Shown: piece after piece, positions 10,966-23,372 of the stretch
Position numbering within the stretch: position 1 is the stretch's first letter
Layout of the letters: each line of letters starts with the position of its first letter
Made by a program: the position numbers and the translations under genes
Notes under the pieces: model-generated
The model's input: only the letters and a program-made list of their open reading frames with translations
Told to the model about the DNA's origin: nothing
The model's database searches: none
Assembly (NCBI RefSeq): GCF_020379485.1
Contig: NW_026014653.1
Coordinates: forward strand, 372,001-436,000
DNA: 64,000 nt
Direction: 5' to 3'
From: Brassica napus
Lineage: Eukaryota; Streptophyta; Magnoliopsida; Brassicales; Brassicaceae

Positions 10966-11310
10966 TGTTAGAATGGGAGAATTGATAGAATGAGAGAATT
11001 ATTGAGAGTTTATTATTGGAGAATGAAAAACATGAAGAACATAGAGAGAGAGAAAGTAGATCTGAAGATGTAAGAGAAAGAATGAGAGAATAGTTTCCTT
11101 AATCTAATTGTGGATCTGGGTACAAGTATTTAAAGACAAGTGACCTCAGTACACAATATAATAAAATATATTTTTCTCTCTTCTTCTTCTTTTCAATAAA
11201 ATCGAGCTTATAAAACCCTTATAAAGCCTTATAAAACCTTATAAAGTCTGGCAGCTTAATTCTCAAGTCTGGCAGCTTCATCTCTTCACTTCTTGATCTT
11301 CATCTCAACA
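10966..11310 (-). repeat. Copia LTR (5' LTR in element sense)
   Basis: 345 bp, TGTTAGAATGGG to TCTCAACA, nearly identical to the partner LTR but with only two copies of the 21-bp unit (11243-11278). It would carry the element's promoter. Confidence 0.95.
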
Positions 11311-12249
11311 TGGGTGTCAGAGCATTGGGTCTAATTGCTACTAGGAGGAGGAGATGTATCAAGTCGATGGAGAAATATTCCAAGTAGCTGTCTACCACAT
11401 CGTCCTTTAACACAGTTTAATACGATCAATATCAATGGCCGTATGCTTTATTACCTCGCTAGGACGCATGTGTGCTTGTGAGTTTTGATATGATATCTGA
11501 AGAAATAGTGTACCCCCCCATGTACCTGAGGATCTTGCCTTATGGTCGCGGCTGCCTATTTTGAATGAAATTTTAGAATGGGATGGAAGAGTAGCCTTTT
11601 TAAAACATCCTAATCTTGAAAACGATGGTGATGATTTTGAAAACGAGGGTGATGTTTTTGAAAACGAAGGTGTGATGAAAGTATGGGTTATTGAAAATGC
11701 AGAGAAGAATCAGTGGTCGAGTAAGACTTTAGTGTTGCCTCCTTCTCAAATGAAAATCTTCAACATGCCCATGGTCGTTAACTTGAGTTTGAAGCCACAA
11801 GGTACAACTAGAAAAGGCGAGGTTATCCTTGTACCTCAAAATATAAGGTATTGTAGGCGAACTCGCAACATTAGCATCGGCCCAGAAGAAATAACTCATT
11901 TCTATATTTTTCTTTACAATATACAAAAGAATCATATGAGAAAAGTTGAAATCACAAAATCATCAAGCCGTTATCTAACAACAAAGTGGGACGTTATTGG
12001 ATTGGATGATGTTGAGAACTTGATGTATCTCTACGCTTGAGCGTTTTTGTTGTCGTTCTCCTTTTGTTTGGAAACGTTTGATCTAATTTTGTTTCAATGT
12101 CTTTTTGGGTACATTCATGCTCCAATAATGGTACACTATTCTGTACTATCTTGTGTAACAGCCAAAACAGCACACCAAAAAATAGTATCTCATACAAATG
12201 CTGACTACAATCATGAATGGGACAAGCGTATATAGAAGAATCTGGTCTT

Positions 12250-12471
12250 TTACTGTGCAAGGGCTCCATCAGTTTCAAAAACCAGAAGAATCTTCCTTAT
12301 TGAGGATCCAATCTCTGTAAATTTATCTCCACTTTTATGTATGCCTTGAGCGAGCTTCTGTTCGATTAAAATCTGCAGCGAGCTGTTTGTTATGATGTAG
12401 TTCCAAAGAGAGCCTTCTTTATAAGCGGGTGTAATTTTAATGTAAAGGCCTTGGTCAAAAGTCACGGAAGC
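12250..12471 (-). other. Unidentified protein-like fragment
   Basis: A 70-80 codon frame on the minus strand with ordinary protein composition (TFDQGLYIKITPAYKEGSLW ... SSIRKILLVFETDGALAQ, then a stop). I do not recognise the family. No start codon, upstream exon or promoter is evident, so it may be the last exon of a lost gene or captured DNA. It sits 200 bp after the F-box relic and converges with it. Confidence 0.25.
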
Positions 12472-14636
12472 TAGAGAAGTCTACCAATTTTTGTGCATTG
12501 ACATCCTAGCTTCTTTGCAACTAGTAAATTACTGGTTTTACTACAATGTACATGAAGCAGCTCATGTATAACATAAATCTTTTTTAACAGATGAAACTAT
12601 TAATTTGATAAAAAAAAATGGGATATTTCATCGGATCTTGTGCCATATTAAGGAAAGAAAATGTAGAGCACTAGGGGAGTAGCCAATTGGTTTTGGTTAG
12701 GTATTTTAACTTACCCAAACCGGTTTTAGTTTTATGTTAATTTAATTTTGCTTGGTAAGCGAGCATATGAACCGAATTATTTATGATAAGATTGTTTGAC
12801 AAATTGAAAGAAGAATACAAAAAGTAGGAACAAGTTTTATATTTCCTACCAGTACGGTATTGTGTGAACTATAATTTTCAACCATCAAAATATTCAACGT
12901 ATTCAAATCAAAATTGACGTGATAGAATAATGTTTTCCGTTAATCAAATTATAACGTATTATTGATTGTTGTTTCCCGTCATGTAATGCAATATAAAAGT
13001 ACCCACAATTTTATTAATTTTGGGTCAAATTCTTCATAGTATTTCCACAAAATCAATAAATATTAATTACATTTTCGAATTAATAAATTAATAAAAATAA
13101 AGTTGAATTTGGAAATACCGTGAACACTTTGACACAGGAAAAAACACTATCGGAGGGAGGACAGAGTCTACCTTTATTTCTATTTCTACATATCGTAAAT
13201 AATGTTTCAATATTAACACACGAAATTAGGTTTAAAAATTCTCTAGTACATGCTTTTTGTAAAATTGAAATTAAGAAACGTTTATCTTTTATCTTTTAAG
13301 CAAAAAATATCATTAATTATTCATATGAGCACAATTCGATCAGTAATAAAATAAAACAGAATATAAATAATTTAAAGATTCTCTATTACATGCGTGCACA
13401 CAAACCGTATAAATATCAGTTTTTATATACGTATTATGCGTGGTTTACGATTGGTTATAGACTTGTATATAGTCAATGGAATTGTTCATTTAATGTTTTA
13501 TCATACCCTAACAAAATTTGTTTGCTTTAACCAGTACTTGTTAGTATGAGCACTCATAACATCACGATCGGCAACCAATAAGGCAACAATAACTAACCTT
13601 TGGCCATCTACTATGTACATCACAATTCGTATATATACTTGCTCAATCAATAGAAGTATACACTTTTAATTTATAAACAATAGGAATTATACTCGTACTC
13701 TTCTGGATTATAATTGGGTCGTGTGAAGAGTATACATGTATTGTTCTATTGTCAGTTTCATTTTATAAAGGAAGAGATATTATATATTAGCATATCCGAT
13801 CAAGATGACTGTTTGTTTAACTTGGGTCTTTCCGACTGATGGTTCTTAAATTAATAATATTATATAAAAGCTGATATTAAAATCTTTTATTTTTGCAAGA
13901 GATGTATATGCGTTAAAAATGAACACGAATCAAATATCTAGGTTTTTGAAATATTTGTGATCCGATCAGTTTCATCTGAATAATCAATAATTTAATTCCA
14001 TGCGAATTTTTCGGCATTTTGATATTTGAATTTTTTTTATATTTTTAATCATATATCCAATTTGATTCGTAAAAACAAAATTAATATTTTAAAAAAGGTA
14101 AATAAATAAATAATTCAAATTAAATAAAATTCTTAAGTTTTTATACAAAATATATTAATTTTATATTATATAACCATTTATGTTTTGTGTCTATGTTTTA
14201 TTTTATCATTGATCGAAATTGTAGTTGGCTAAATAGTTAAGGACTATTTTTATAAGAGAATTATTATTTTTAATCTATACGAATAATTCTAAATGTCATC
14301 TATATAAAAACAGAAAAGAGTATTTTATTATTGTGAGTATACGACCCATTACATGTGTACCAAAAAAGGATTTCATGGTACACGATTATAAAATTTGTGC
14401 GGCATGTGTCAGACTGTCAGGTTGGTGAAAACAACACCAAAGGAAAATACACAACCATTTTCACACGGTGTCAATAACTTATGATTGCTTTGTCAATAGA
14501 TATTACAATCAGAAATCGAAGTATATGCCAATATTTGAATGCAGAAAAGTATATACCACTCGTCTTTAATTTTGTCAACGTCTTTCAAACTATCATTTGT
14601 TTGACTGATTCTCTTTATTTCTAATTTAAGAATTCT
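12472..14636. other. Intergenic region upstream of KUP9-B
   Basis: AT-rich, no gene seen. 12605-12800 matches 18650-18850 downstream of copy B (both carry CCAATTGGTTTTGGTT and CGGTTTTAGTTTT), and 12840-12940 matches 22795-22900. These blocks trace the ancestral duplication unit, later pulled apart by insertions. 14400-14560 resembles the DNA just upstream of copy C (31030-31190). Confidence 0.6.
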
Positions 14637-14650
14637 TATAAAAGGGGGTG
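14637..14650 (+). promoter_or_regulatory. KUP9-B TATA box
   Basis: TATAAAAGGGGGTG, followed by TCGCTTTCTTCAAC, about 190 bp before the ATG. The same element, TATAAAAAGGGAGTG, occurs at the matching place in copy C, which supports a core-promoter role. Confidence 0.65.
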
Positions 14651-14710
14651 TCGCTTTCTTCAACAAGTTTTGAATTTTTTTTTCTTCCGGTGTAGCCTTT
14701 ATTCAATTCC

Positions 14711-14911
14711 ATGACAGAACCAGAGTTGACAAAGACATACGTGCTCTGTAATAACTCGAGTCGCTTCTTATATTCATGTCAAAACTTAAAAGAGTTTCAA
14801 GTTTGGTCTCATATCAAGATTACAAAAGATGGCAGAAAGGGTAGAAGCATCTGTTACAGATGGAGAAAGCACGATCGAAGAAAGAGACAGAGAACTTATG
14901 AGGGAATTTGA
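14711..14911 (+). promoter_or_regulatory. Overlapping upstream ORF of KUP9-B
   Basis: An ATG in the likely leader opens a 66-codon frame (MTEPELTKTY...) that runs past the KUP9-B start at 14829 in another frame. Copy C has the same MTEPELT start but stops after nine codons. If the leader is unspliced here, this uORF should reduce KUP9-B translation. A leader intron would change that. Confidence 0.4.
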
Positions 14912-17900
14912 GGAGGGACTCGATCAACCCATGGACGAAGAAGCTGACATGCTCAAGGACATGCACGGAGAAAAAGTAATTACTTACTCTATTTTACTCT
15001 GTTTCGGTTTCATATAGAGAGTTTGAGAAATGGAAAAAAGATTAGGTTTTTTTTAATTTTTGCTTTTTTCATCAGAGCTTTTCGATGTTGATGCTACTGA
15101 GACTATCATTCCAAAGTCTAGGGATAGTTTATGGCGATCTAGGGACTTCTCCATTGTATGTGTTCTACAATACATTCCCTGATGGAATTGATGATAGTGA
15201 AGATGTAATCGGAGCTCTTTCTTTGATCATTTACTCTCTTCTGCTTATACCTCTCATAAAGTATGTGTTCATTGTCTGCAAAGCTAATGATAATGGTCAA
15301 GGTAAGCTTTTAAAAAGCTTGATCATTGTTTTTAACCAAACCGGTTTAGTTTATACTCAATGTTTGTGTGCAGGTGGGACTTTAGCTATATACTCATTGC
15401 TTTGTAGACATGGTAACGTGAATCTCATCCCGAATCAACAACGCAGCGACGAGGATCTCACGACTTATAGTCGAACTTCAGTCGCTGAAGGATCTTTTGC
15501 TGCTAAAACAAAGAAGTGGTTGGAGAGTAGACATTCCAAGAAGAGAGCACTTCTTGTCATTGTTCTTATAGGGACGTGTATGATGATAGGTGATGGTATC
15601 TTAACCCCAGCCATCTCCGGTAACTAAGAAGCTTCTCTCCCTTTCTTTCTTGACATGTTCACTCAGACCTTTCAGTTTACAAAACCTTCTTTTTAACAGT
15701 TCTTTCAGCCACTGGTGGGATCAGAGTCAACAATCCAAAGATGAGCAGCGGTAACATGCAAATTCAGTTTTCATATCTTTTTTGTTTTTGCTCACTTGCT
15801 ATGATCATTTTGTTTTGGCAGACATCGTTGTGCTTGTGTCTGTCATCCTTTTAATTGGACTGTTCAGTATGCAACACTATGGTACGGACAAGGTGGGGTG
15901 GCTCTTTGCGCCTATCGTTCTTATTTGGTTCCTCTTCATTGGAGCCACTGGCATATACAACATCTGCAAACACGATACAAGCGTTTTAAAAGCGTTTTCG
16001 CCAAAATATATATACTTGTACTTCAAAAGAAGAGGGCGAGATGGTTGGATTTCGCTTGGTGGCATTCTTCTCAGCATAACAGGTAAAACTAGCTTCAAAG
16101 AGATTCTTTTTTAGAGCTATCTTTAAAATGTTTTAGTAGGTACAAAGTCTCACATCGGAAGTTGGAAGCTATCTTTAAAATGTTTCCTTTGAAAAAATTG
16201 TAGGCACGGAGGCACTATTCGCGGACATTTCTTATTTCCCTTTACAAGCGATACAGCTAGCTTTTACACTTTTTGTATTCCCTTGTCTTCTTCTAGCATA
16301 CTGCGGACAAGCTGCGTTTCTTGTGAACCACAAGGAACATTATAAAGACGCCTTCTATGCATCTATCCCTGGTTTGTCCTAAACATTTTTCAAAAGCTTT
16401 ACTAGTCTTGAATTTATAGTGTGCTCTTCCAGAATACTGAAGCTCTTATTAGGGACAAAGTCCCATGTTAGAAGTTAAAAAAGATCTTAATTATTATAAA
16501 GGATATGAGTCAATCTAGTTACTGTCATTTGTTTGGAAACTCGTCTGATTTAATATGATATCATAGCCCGAAAACTCCAATCTAGTCGATATTTGGTCTG
16601 ATATCCTGAGATTAATGGTCAAACAACTATCATGTAGTTTTAAGTTGGAAGCTCATCTAACTAACTCTCTTTTGCTTTGACCCCATAGAAAGCGTATATT
16701 GGCCGATGTTAATAGTGGCGACCGGAGCTGCAATCGTTGGGAGCCAAGCTACCATCTCAGGGACTTATTCGATAATCAAACAGGCCGTGTCTCATGGATG
16801 TTTCCCTCGAGTTAAAATTGTTCACACTTCCAAGAAGTTCCTAGGTCAGATCTATTGCCCTGATATTAACTGGATACTCATGATTGGTTGCATCACCGTC
16901 ACTGCTAGTTTCAAGAACCAGACCGAGATCGGAAATGCATACGGTAAGATGTACAGGACTAGAGGTTTGGCATTGTTAGTTAGATTTTTAGTATTTATCT
17001 GACTGTTTTTGGTATCTTGGCGAATATTAGGAACTGCGGTTGTGGTCGTGATGCTTGTGACTACATTACTGATGGTGCTGACCATGCTTCTCGTGTGGCG
17101 GCGCCACTGGATCTTTGTCCTTGTATTCGCCATTCTCTCCCTCGTGGTGGAATTGTCGTACTTCTCGGCTGTGATCTTAAAGGTCAATGAAGGAGGATGG
17201 GTTCCGCTCATGATAGCAGCCATCTCCCTTCTGGTAATGTTTGTTTGGAATTACGTAACAGTCAAGAAGTATGAGTTTGAAGTGCACAGTAGAGTTTCCA
17301 TGAGTTGGATCCTCGGTCTCGGTCCCAGCCTTGGGCTTGTACGTGTCCCCGGGATCGGGTTGATCCACTCGGAACTAGCGAGTGGTGTCCCTCGCATCTT
17401 CTCTCATTTTATCACTAACCTCCCCGCGATTCACTCCGTCGTAGTGTTTGTATGCGTCAAGAACCTCCCGGTATACACTGTCCCTGAAGAAGAGAGGTTT
17501 CTTGTGAAGAGAATCGGACCAAAGACATTCCGAATGTTCCGCTGCGTAGCCAGGTACTATCCTTTCTTCTTCTCTGTTCTTTAGAAAAAAAAAAAAGAGT
17601 TTTAAGACCGTTATAAATCTCTAAAACTTTTTTTATAGGTATGGTTACAAAGATCTACACAGGAAAGACGACGATTTTGAAAACAAACTGTTCGATAATC
17701 TCTTCTCGTTCGTCCAAACCGAAACAATGATGGAGTCAGATTCAAACTATAGCCCTTATTCATTTAACCATAGACAAGAGTCCAGAGATGAATTGATACG
17801 TAACAACAACAACAACCACAATAAAAACATGGTTATGTTTTCATCGATGGTGGACTACACCGAATCCGCTATAGTTCCAGCTGATTCACCGCATAGCGCA

Positions 17901-18158
17901 ATGAGTTTCAGTCAGAACTACACGGTGGAGGAAGAGGAGGAGGATGAGTTGGAGTTTCTAAAGATTTGTAAAGAGACAGGGGTTGTCCATATCATGGGAA
18001 ACACTGTGGTGAAAGCAAGAAAAGGATCATTGGTTCCAAAGAAGATAGCCATTAATTATGTTTACCGGTTTCTTGCTAAGATGTGTAGGGCGAATAGTGC
18101 TATCTTACATGTTCCACATGAAGCCCTTTTAAACGTTGGACAAATCTGTTATGTTTAG
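14829..18158 (+). CDS. KUP9: KUP9-like potassium transporter, copy B (798 aa)
   Basis: HAK/KUP/KT K+ transporter, a multi-pass membrane protein expected to carry K+ (some relatives carry Cs+) with protons. Nine exons: 14829-14975, 15076-15301, 15374-15619, 15700-15750, 15822-16082, 16204-16371, 16689-16943, 17031-17553, 17639-18158. All introns are GT-AG, phases agree with copy C, and the sum is 2397 nt. The N-terminus [15 protein letters not shown] is cytosolic. The family signature [20 protein letters not shown] in exon 2 forms part of the pore. [19 protein letters not shown] and CPDINWILM follow in the membrane domain, and [15 protein letters not shown] in the cytosolic tail. The tail carries variable Asn- and Glu-rich tracts. 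Introns 5 and 6 hold TRIM retrotransposon remnants. Length is close to Arabidopsis KUP9 as I recall it (about 800 aa). No defect was found. Confidence 0.93.
16450..16665 (+). repeat. TRIM retrotransposon remnant in KUP9-B intron 6
   Basis: This intron is 317 bp against 82-99 bp in the sister copies. The extra DNA begins AGGGACAAAGTCCCATGTTA, typical of the terminal repeat of crucifer TRIM elements. It then has TTAATATGATATCATAGCCC, a decayed LTR end plus tRNA-Met primer site, followed by internal sequence. A shorter scar of the same repeat (ACAAAGTCTCACATCGGAAG) lies in intron 5 near 16142-16172. Confidence 0.6.
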
Positions 18159-19810
18159 CTTTTCTTTTCTTCAACTTTTGTAAAACAATTGCTGATAAAA
18201 GGGTAATAAAGGATACTAATCACAAGGCTAAACTATAGAAACTGTAATGTACGTTGAAGTTCTTTATCGAGATGAATCTTAGTACATGTATTAAATGTCC
18301 TGACACGATCCCAAAAACCAAGATTCAGCATATGGCTAGATGAAGAAGCGTGTTTCATGATCGGTGGCCATCTCGCAAACACGAGTTCAATCAAACGTGT
18401 TTGCCAAGGCCTGATTTCCTTTTTCTTTTGCGGCAATATTTTATCTAAATTACTTTGGAAAACCTAATTGAACGGAACTCGATTTTCCGGATATTAACCA
18501 ATTCTTAGTTTTACTATTCGTACTAAACTGATAACTATCTGAACGAATTTCCCTCAGTTCTTAAGTGGATCCTAAACTTGAAAAAGCCGACACGAACAAG
18601 AACGAGTAACCAAACGCCGGTGCCTACAATAGACTCTTGATTTGACACAAAATATGGCATATTTCACCAGAGCTTGTGCCACATTAAGGAAGCTTAATTG
18701 TTAATGAGTGGCCGGCCAATTGGTTTTGGTTTGGTACTTTAGTTTAGCTTAATCAAATCGGTTTTAGTTTTGTTTACTTCTGATTTCGGAATTTGTTTCG
18801 TAAGCAAAAATATGAACTGAACTTTTGTGATAAGATCTCCTATATATTATTTCAGGATCTTTTAAAAAGTTGTAACCTCAATTTTGTACTAATTACAATA
18901 TGAACTTGCTGAGTTGTCAACACCTAACATCTACTTATTGCTTACGTGACGGCTTTATAATAACTGTGGACAAACCTTAATGTAACAATTTATTCTCTAA
19001 AGAAATTATAACTTAACATAAAAATGGTCCGGTATATACTTTAGTCCTTACGAATCTCCCTTCCTAAACTAAATCTATAAAAGTAAAGATACATTCCAAA
19101 TCTTGCTACTACACACGTAGCCACATGATACATCTTTAATCGAAACCAATATGACAGAGATGTTTTAGATCACATAATTTAACTTAATATATGCTATTAC
19201 ACGTACAATGGCATATTTGCTCCTTATGAATTCACATGCTAACAACTCTAGTGAGTTGAACTCATACAGTACTCATTACAAAGAGAAGTGAGTCATGTAT
19301 TATTAGGTTATTAATTGAGCCATAATGTATTATTTTGTGTTGTTATATACATATGTGTATAAGATATAACCGGAATTTATATATTCATGTGACCGAATTA
19401 TTTTAGTTTTGGAATGGTCTACGAAGTATACTATGAATTTGGCTTTACGAAGTTAATGGGACTATTAAATTGTGTTCAGTGTGAATCTCTCCTCAATATA
19501 GGACTAATTCATATCATTATGTCTTTATTTTCTATGTTTATTTAGAAATCAATTATGGTAGTTTAGTAATGGGATTGTGTGCGCGGCAATTCAAGATAAT
19601 AACACAGATTATAAATATGGAAAAGGAAATTTGGTCAAACGAATCAACTAAAATTAAAGATCTTGCTCAAATAAGGCTAATATTAATGTGTATTGATTAT
19701 GTCAGTATATTCTAATTTCGTGAAATTAACAATCATATGTTCACATATTAATTAGCTAAATATTTGTAATTATTTTTTGTTTGACGCATTATATATAAGA
19801 GGAGTTAGGT
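18159..19810. other. KUP9-B 3' flank and duplicated spacer
   Basis: No gene seen. Up to about 18410 it matches the 3' flank of copy C (GGGTAATAAAGGA, ACCAAGATTCA), so the duplication included downstream DNA. 18650-18850 matches the region upstream of copy B. The rest is AT-rich sequence without recognisable features. Confidence 0.55.
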
Positions 19811-20340
19811 CTTGCGTTCGGTGGCCCCGTCGGTTTTGGTTCGGTTGATTCGGATTTTCGGTGTTATGTTCATAAGTCTCATTTGGGTTTTACTAATTAT
19901 CAGATCGGGTTCGGTTCGGTTCCTTCGGGGTTAGGTCCGGATCGGATTGTAACCAATGTTTAAAATCGTCCAAAATATATATATTTTTAAACCTCAAAAA
20001 TTGACAAAATAAATTCAAAATATATAAATTATTTGCAAATATAATTAAAATTAGTTAAACTAACTAAATTAACTAAAAGGAGTTCAAAATAAAAAAAATA
20101 AAACAAACTACAAAATATTTTGAATACTCTAAAATATCTAAATCACCTTAACATATATAAAAACATTAACATATTTAACTAATTTTGGATATCTTCGGAT
20201 CCTAATTCGGATTTCGATTCGGGTTATAACCAAACTCCAAAGTACTAAACTCATAAGTCCCATTCATATATTTTTGTATAACAGTTCGGATTCGATTTCG
20301 GTTTTTCCGGTTCGGTTTAAGTAGATACTGTAAAAACGCT
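19811..20340. repeat. Crucifer dispersed repeat rich in GGTTCGG
   Basis: A dispersed-looking segment with repeated TTCGGTTCGG-type motifs at both ends (19830-19940 and 20190-20330) and an AT-rich middle. Similar decayed motifs occur at 45890-46040. It resembles a decayed transposon, but I cannot assign a class. Confidence 0.35.
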
Positions 20341-20793
20341 CAGGAGGAGTTATAAGACCCGCATATTCCTATATTCCTTCCAAATAAAAATGGATTTTTA
20401 CTCTTTACGAGTCCTAAAATTGACGATGACTGCAATAAACTATAAGTCTCACTTCAGGTGTGAAGCCATTCAAATTCATGTTGAAGATTAACATTAATAA
20501 GCTCATAGTGGAGCAGAGGCCATCATTATGAATTAAGCTAAGCTCATATATTTATAAAGTCATGGGCAGTATTATAAGAGACAGATCCAAAAGTTTGCTA
20601 TATAAATATAATGCATTTTTTCAGTTTTACGTACTATGTGTTTAGTGTGCGTATAGTTTGAATATTACATATGATACATATTTTCTATAATTATAAGATA
20701 CAAACTATGAACGAAAATATATAGTTAATTGATGTATTTTTTATGATATTCTCATCCTGCGCATGTCTCTATCTTGTTTGATAATTTGAAATA

Positions 20794-21032
20794 CTCCTTC
20801 TGTTCCAAAATAGTTGATGTTTTAGATGAATGCAAAAAAATTAAGACATACATATTTTCCTAAAAATTAACACTAAAAATATAAAATAAATCTAATTCAA
20901 CCAATCATAAAAAATAATATAAAACATCATGGGTCACACAGTTTTCAATGACCTTTAAACTAATTAAAAAATATCAAGCATTTGAAATATCAATAACTCT
21001 TCAAAATATCATCTATTATAAAATGGAGGGAG
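20794..21032. mobile_element. Stowaway-like MITE 1
   Basis: 239 bp with inverted ends CTCCTTCTGTTCCAAAATAG and (reversed) CTCCCTCCATTTTATAATAG, flanked by TA on both sides as for Tc1/mariner insertions. It has no coding capacity. Confidence 0.8.
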
Positions 21033-21400
21033 TAAGAATTAAAAATACTTTTATATAATTTATATTTAAATTTTTTACACATAATTAATTTAAGCTAATT
21101 TTATCATCTCGTATTTGATAAATAATTTGTATGTTTGATGGAATAAAACTCAAAAGCTGCAATAAAAGTAACATTAACTATAATCTGATACTAAGTAATC
21201 AGTAAAATAATTTTTTTATTTTTAATAAATACATATTGATCTAATTTTAATTATTGAAATTTTAAAGGAATTTGTATGTTTTATATATTTATTGATATTA
21301 TTTTTCTTTCAAATTTCTTTGAAATGTACTGTCATTCCATGAGTTTGTGCTATTTATATGTGTATTACTTTAAATTAATCTATAATTTAGGAGATAAATT

Positions 21401-21910
21401 GGGAAATTGCCACAAATACCACATTCATAGTACCACTTTCATGTTTACATTAATCACTTTTACTCTCACTTTTAATGAAGGGTAAAAGACACTTATACCC
21501 CTAGGGTTAACTAACCTAGACTTAGGGTTTAGAGTTGAGGGTGAAGTATGGTTTTTGGAAGGTGAATTTTAGGATTCTAATTATATAAATAAATACTCAA
21601 AAATATAAAAGATTTTAAAAAAAAAATAGTTTCAACAATAATTTTCGATTTTCAAAAATAAATTTTGAAAAAAGTAAAAAAAAATAAAAAAAAAGTTCGA
21701 ATTTGTAAAAGTATAATTCGAAAACATAAAAAAAAATATTTTAATATTTTAATTTTTTATTTATTTAAATAATGATTTATTATATATATAGATTGCAAGT
21801 GTATAATAGTGTTTTGTCACTTAATGAATAAGATATTTTTGAAAATGTTCCTTTAGATGTGGTAAAAATGAAAAGTGGTACTATGAAAGTGGTAAACATA
21901 AAATTTTCTC
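21401..21910. mobile_element. Non-autonomous MULE-like element
   Basis: 510 bp with inverted ends sharing CATAGTACCACTTTCATGTT-type sequence. The flanking 9-mers AGATAAATT and AAATAAATG agree at 7 of 9 positions, consistent with a decayed MULE duplication. The interior is AT-rich and non-coding. Confidence 0.55.
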
Positions 21911-22425
21911 AAATAAATGATATATTTATTATTTAGTGCAGTGGTTTAATTATACTTCTGAATTTATATATGTAATATATATTATTTTATTTTTATATAC
22001 GTAATATATATATGTAAAAGAAAATTTAGCTAATATCAATTTATAAAAATATTTTAATTATAACACAAAAATATTTAATTACTTACAATTTTAAAATTTA
22101 TATCATAATAAAAATAAATATATAAGAGAATCTTTTTAGTTATTTTTGTTTTGATAATTATTTTTTAACAAAATATTTTTTGTGATAAAGTTTGATACGA
22201 TAATAAATTTGATGAAATCTTAAAATATTACAAAATCTCAATGACATAATTCGTATTATACCACGTTACATCAGCAATTTTTTAATAATTTTTTTTGTTT
22301 AAAAAGAATAATCAATAGATCGACTATGACATGAAATTTTTAGAATTAAATTTTTTCTCTTGATTATATAGAATTTTGTCTCAGTCATGCTTATAAAAAG
22401 AAACTGATCTTAAATGGAATATGCG

Positions 22426-22721
22426 CTGTGGAAACCCCCTTGGTCCAGTGGTTTAACAAAGGGTTCATTAATGCTTCTACACCAGGAGATCTGGATTTCA
22501 ATTCCCGGAGAAAGCGGAATTATGCGAACTAAAGGAGAAAAGGTTTACAAAAGATCTACAACATGGCGCAAAGAATACCGTCAAGTGTGGATCCGATAGG
22601 GCAGCTCAGGTGATGCAGTCAGGCGTGAATCATCATACGGCAGGTAGAATTGTCGGCTGTAGAATTGTCTGTAATATTTCTCATAGTTGTAATAGCATAA
22701 TTATCATCATGTATTAAAAAA
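22426..22721 (+). mobile_element. SINE-like retroelement 3
   Basis: About 296 bp with tRNA-like box A (CCTTGGTCCAGTGGTTTAAC) and box B (GATTTCAATTCCCGG), ending in poly(A). A 14-bp direct repeat, AAATGGAATATGCG, flanks it exactly (22412-22425 and 22722-22735), which fixes both ends. Confidence 0.88.
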
Positions 22722-23372
22722 AAATGGAATATGCGTCTTAATGACAAAATTTGTAGATTTTTATCAACTATTTTGAAGTAAGAAAACGATTGTATATTTC
22801 CTTGGAGTACGATATTGTGTAATTTTAACTATCAAAATATTCCAACATATTCAAAGGTAAAAATTACATGATTGAATTATATTTTTCTAGAGGCATATGC
22901 TGGAATGATGCAAGAACTAATACGACAGCAAAAGTGACATAAATTGTAGCAATTAACATAAACTGTAACAGATTTTTTCAAGAAAATATATATGTACCAG
23001 GGGAGGGTGTATTCAATTGTATTAAAATGACATACATATCTACTGTCATATAAATCTGAATTAATTATTTTTTACTGTTATTGAAAATATTTTAAGTTAA
23101 AATTTTGATTCTTTCTAATCATTTTAGAATGTTTTGGTTTTTTTAGTTAAAAATAAAATAAAATAAAATCTCAAATATCATACTTTATATGAGTTTTTTG
23201 GGTTTAACTAAAATCATTATAAAATTCCAGCTCACCTAAAATCATCTAAAATTTTAATAAAAATCATATGATTTTAGATTCTAACTTGAATGCACCCACT
23301 AGAACTTTTTTTTGTCTAACTTTCAAACGAAGTTTTTTTGTCTAACTTTCAAACGAACTTTAAAAACTTACT

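Larger units (their letters stand above)
6149..11310 (-). mobile_element. Full-length Ty1/copia LTR retrotransposon
   Basis: Complete element on the minus strand. The LTRs (TG...CA) are 6149-6559 and 10966-11310. A 5-bp duplication, TGGGT, flanks it (6144-6148 and 11311-11315). A primer-binding site matching initiator tRNA-Met abuts the right LTR, and a polypurine tract abuts the left LTR. One uninterrupted gag-pol frame fills the interior. The protease-integrase-RT-RNase H order is the copia order. The LTRs differ at only a handful of bases apart from repeat number, so the insertion is young. It interrupts the F-box relic. Confidence 0.97.
5507..12040 (+). pseudogene. F-box/FBA-type gene, broken and split by SINE and copia
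   Basis: Relic of the same F-box family as the gene at 41376. The start (MAFSFDLA) matches that copy's MPFSFDLA but reaches a stop within 20 codons. After the SINE the sequence jumps from the basic N-terminal stretch to the region after the F-box, so the F-box itself is deleted. 5839-6148 encodes the first part of the F-box-associated domain (VDQDLTIPAMEGYSVSQV) with a frameshift near 6065. The copia element sits at 6149-11310. 11316-12040 carries the C-terminal part, ending KWDVIGLDDVENLMYLYA, the same ending as the other copy. The 11561-12040 frame is open but has no F-box and is probably not functional alone. Confidence 0.85.
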
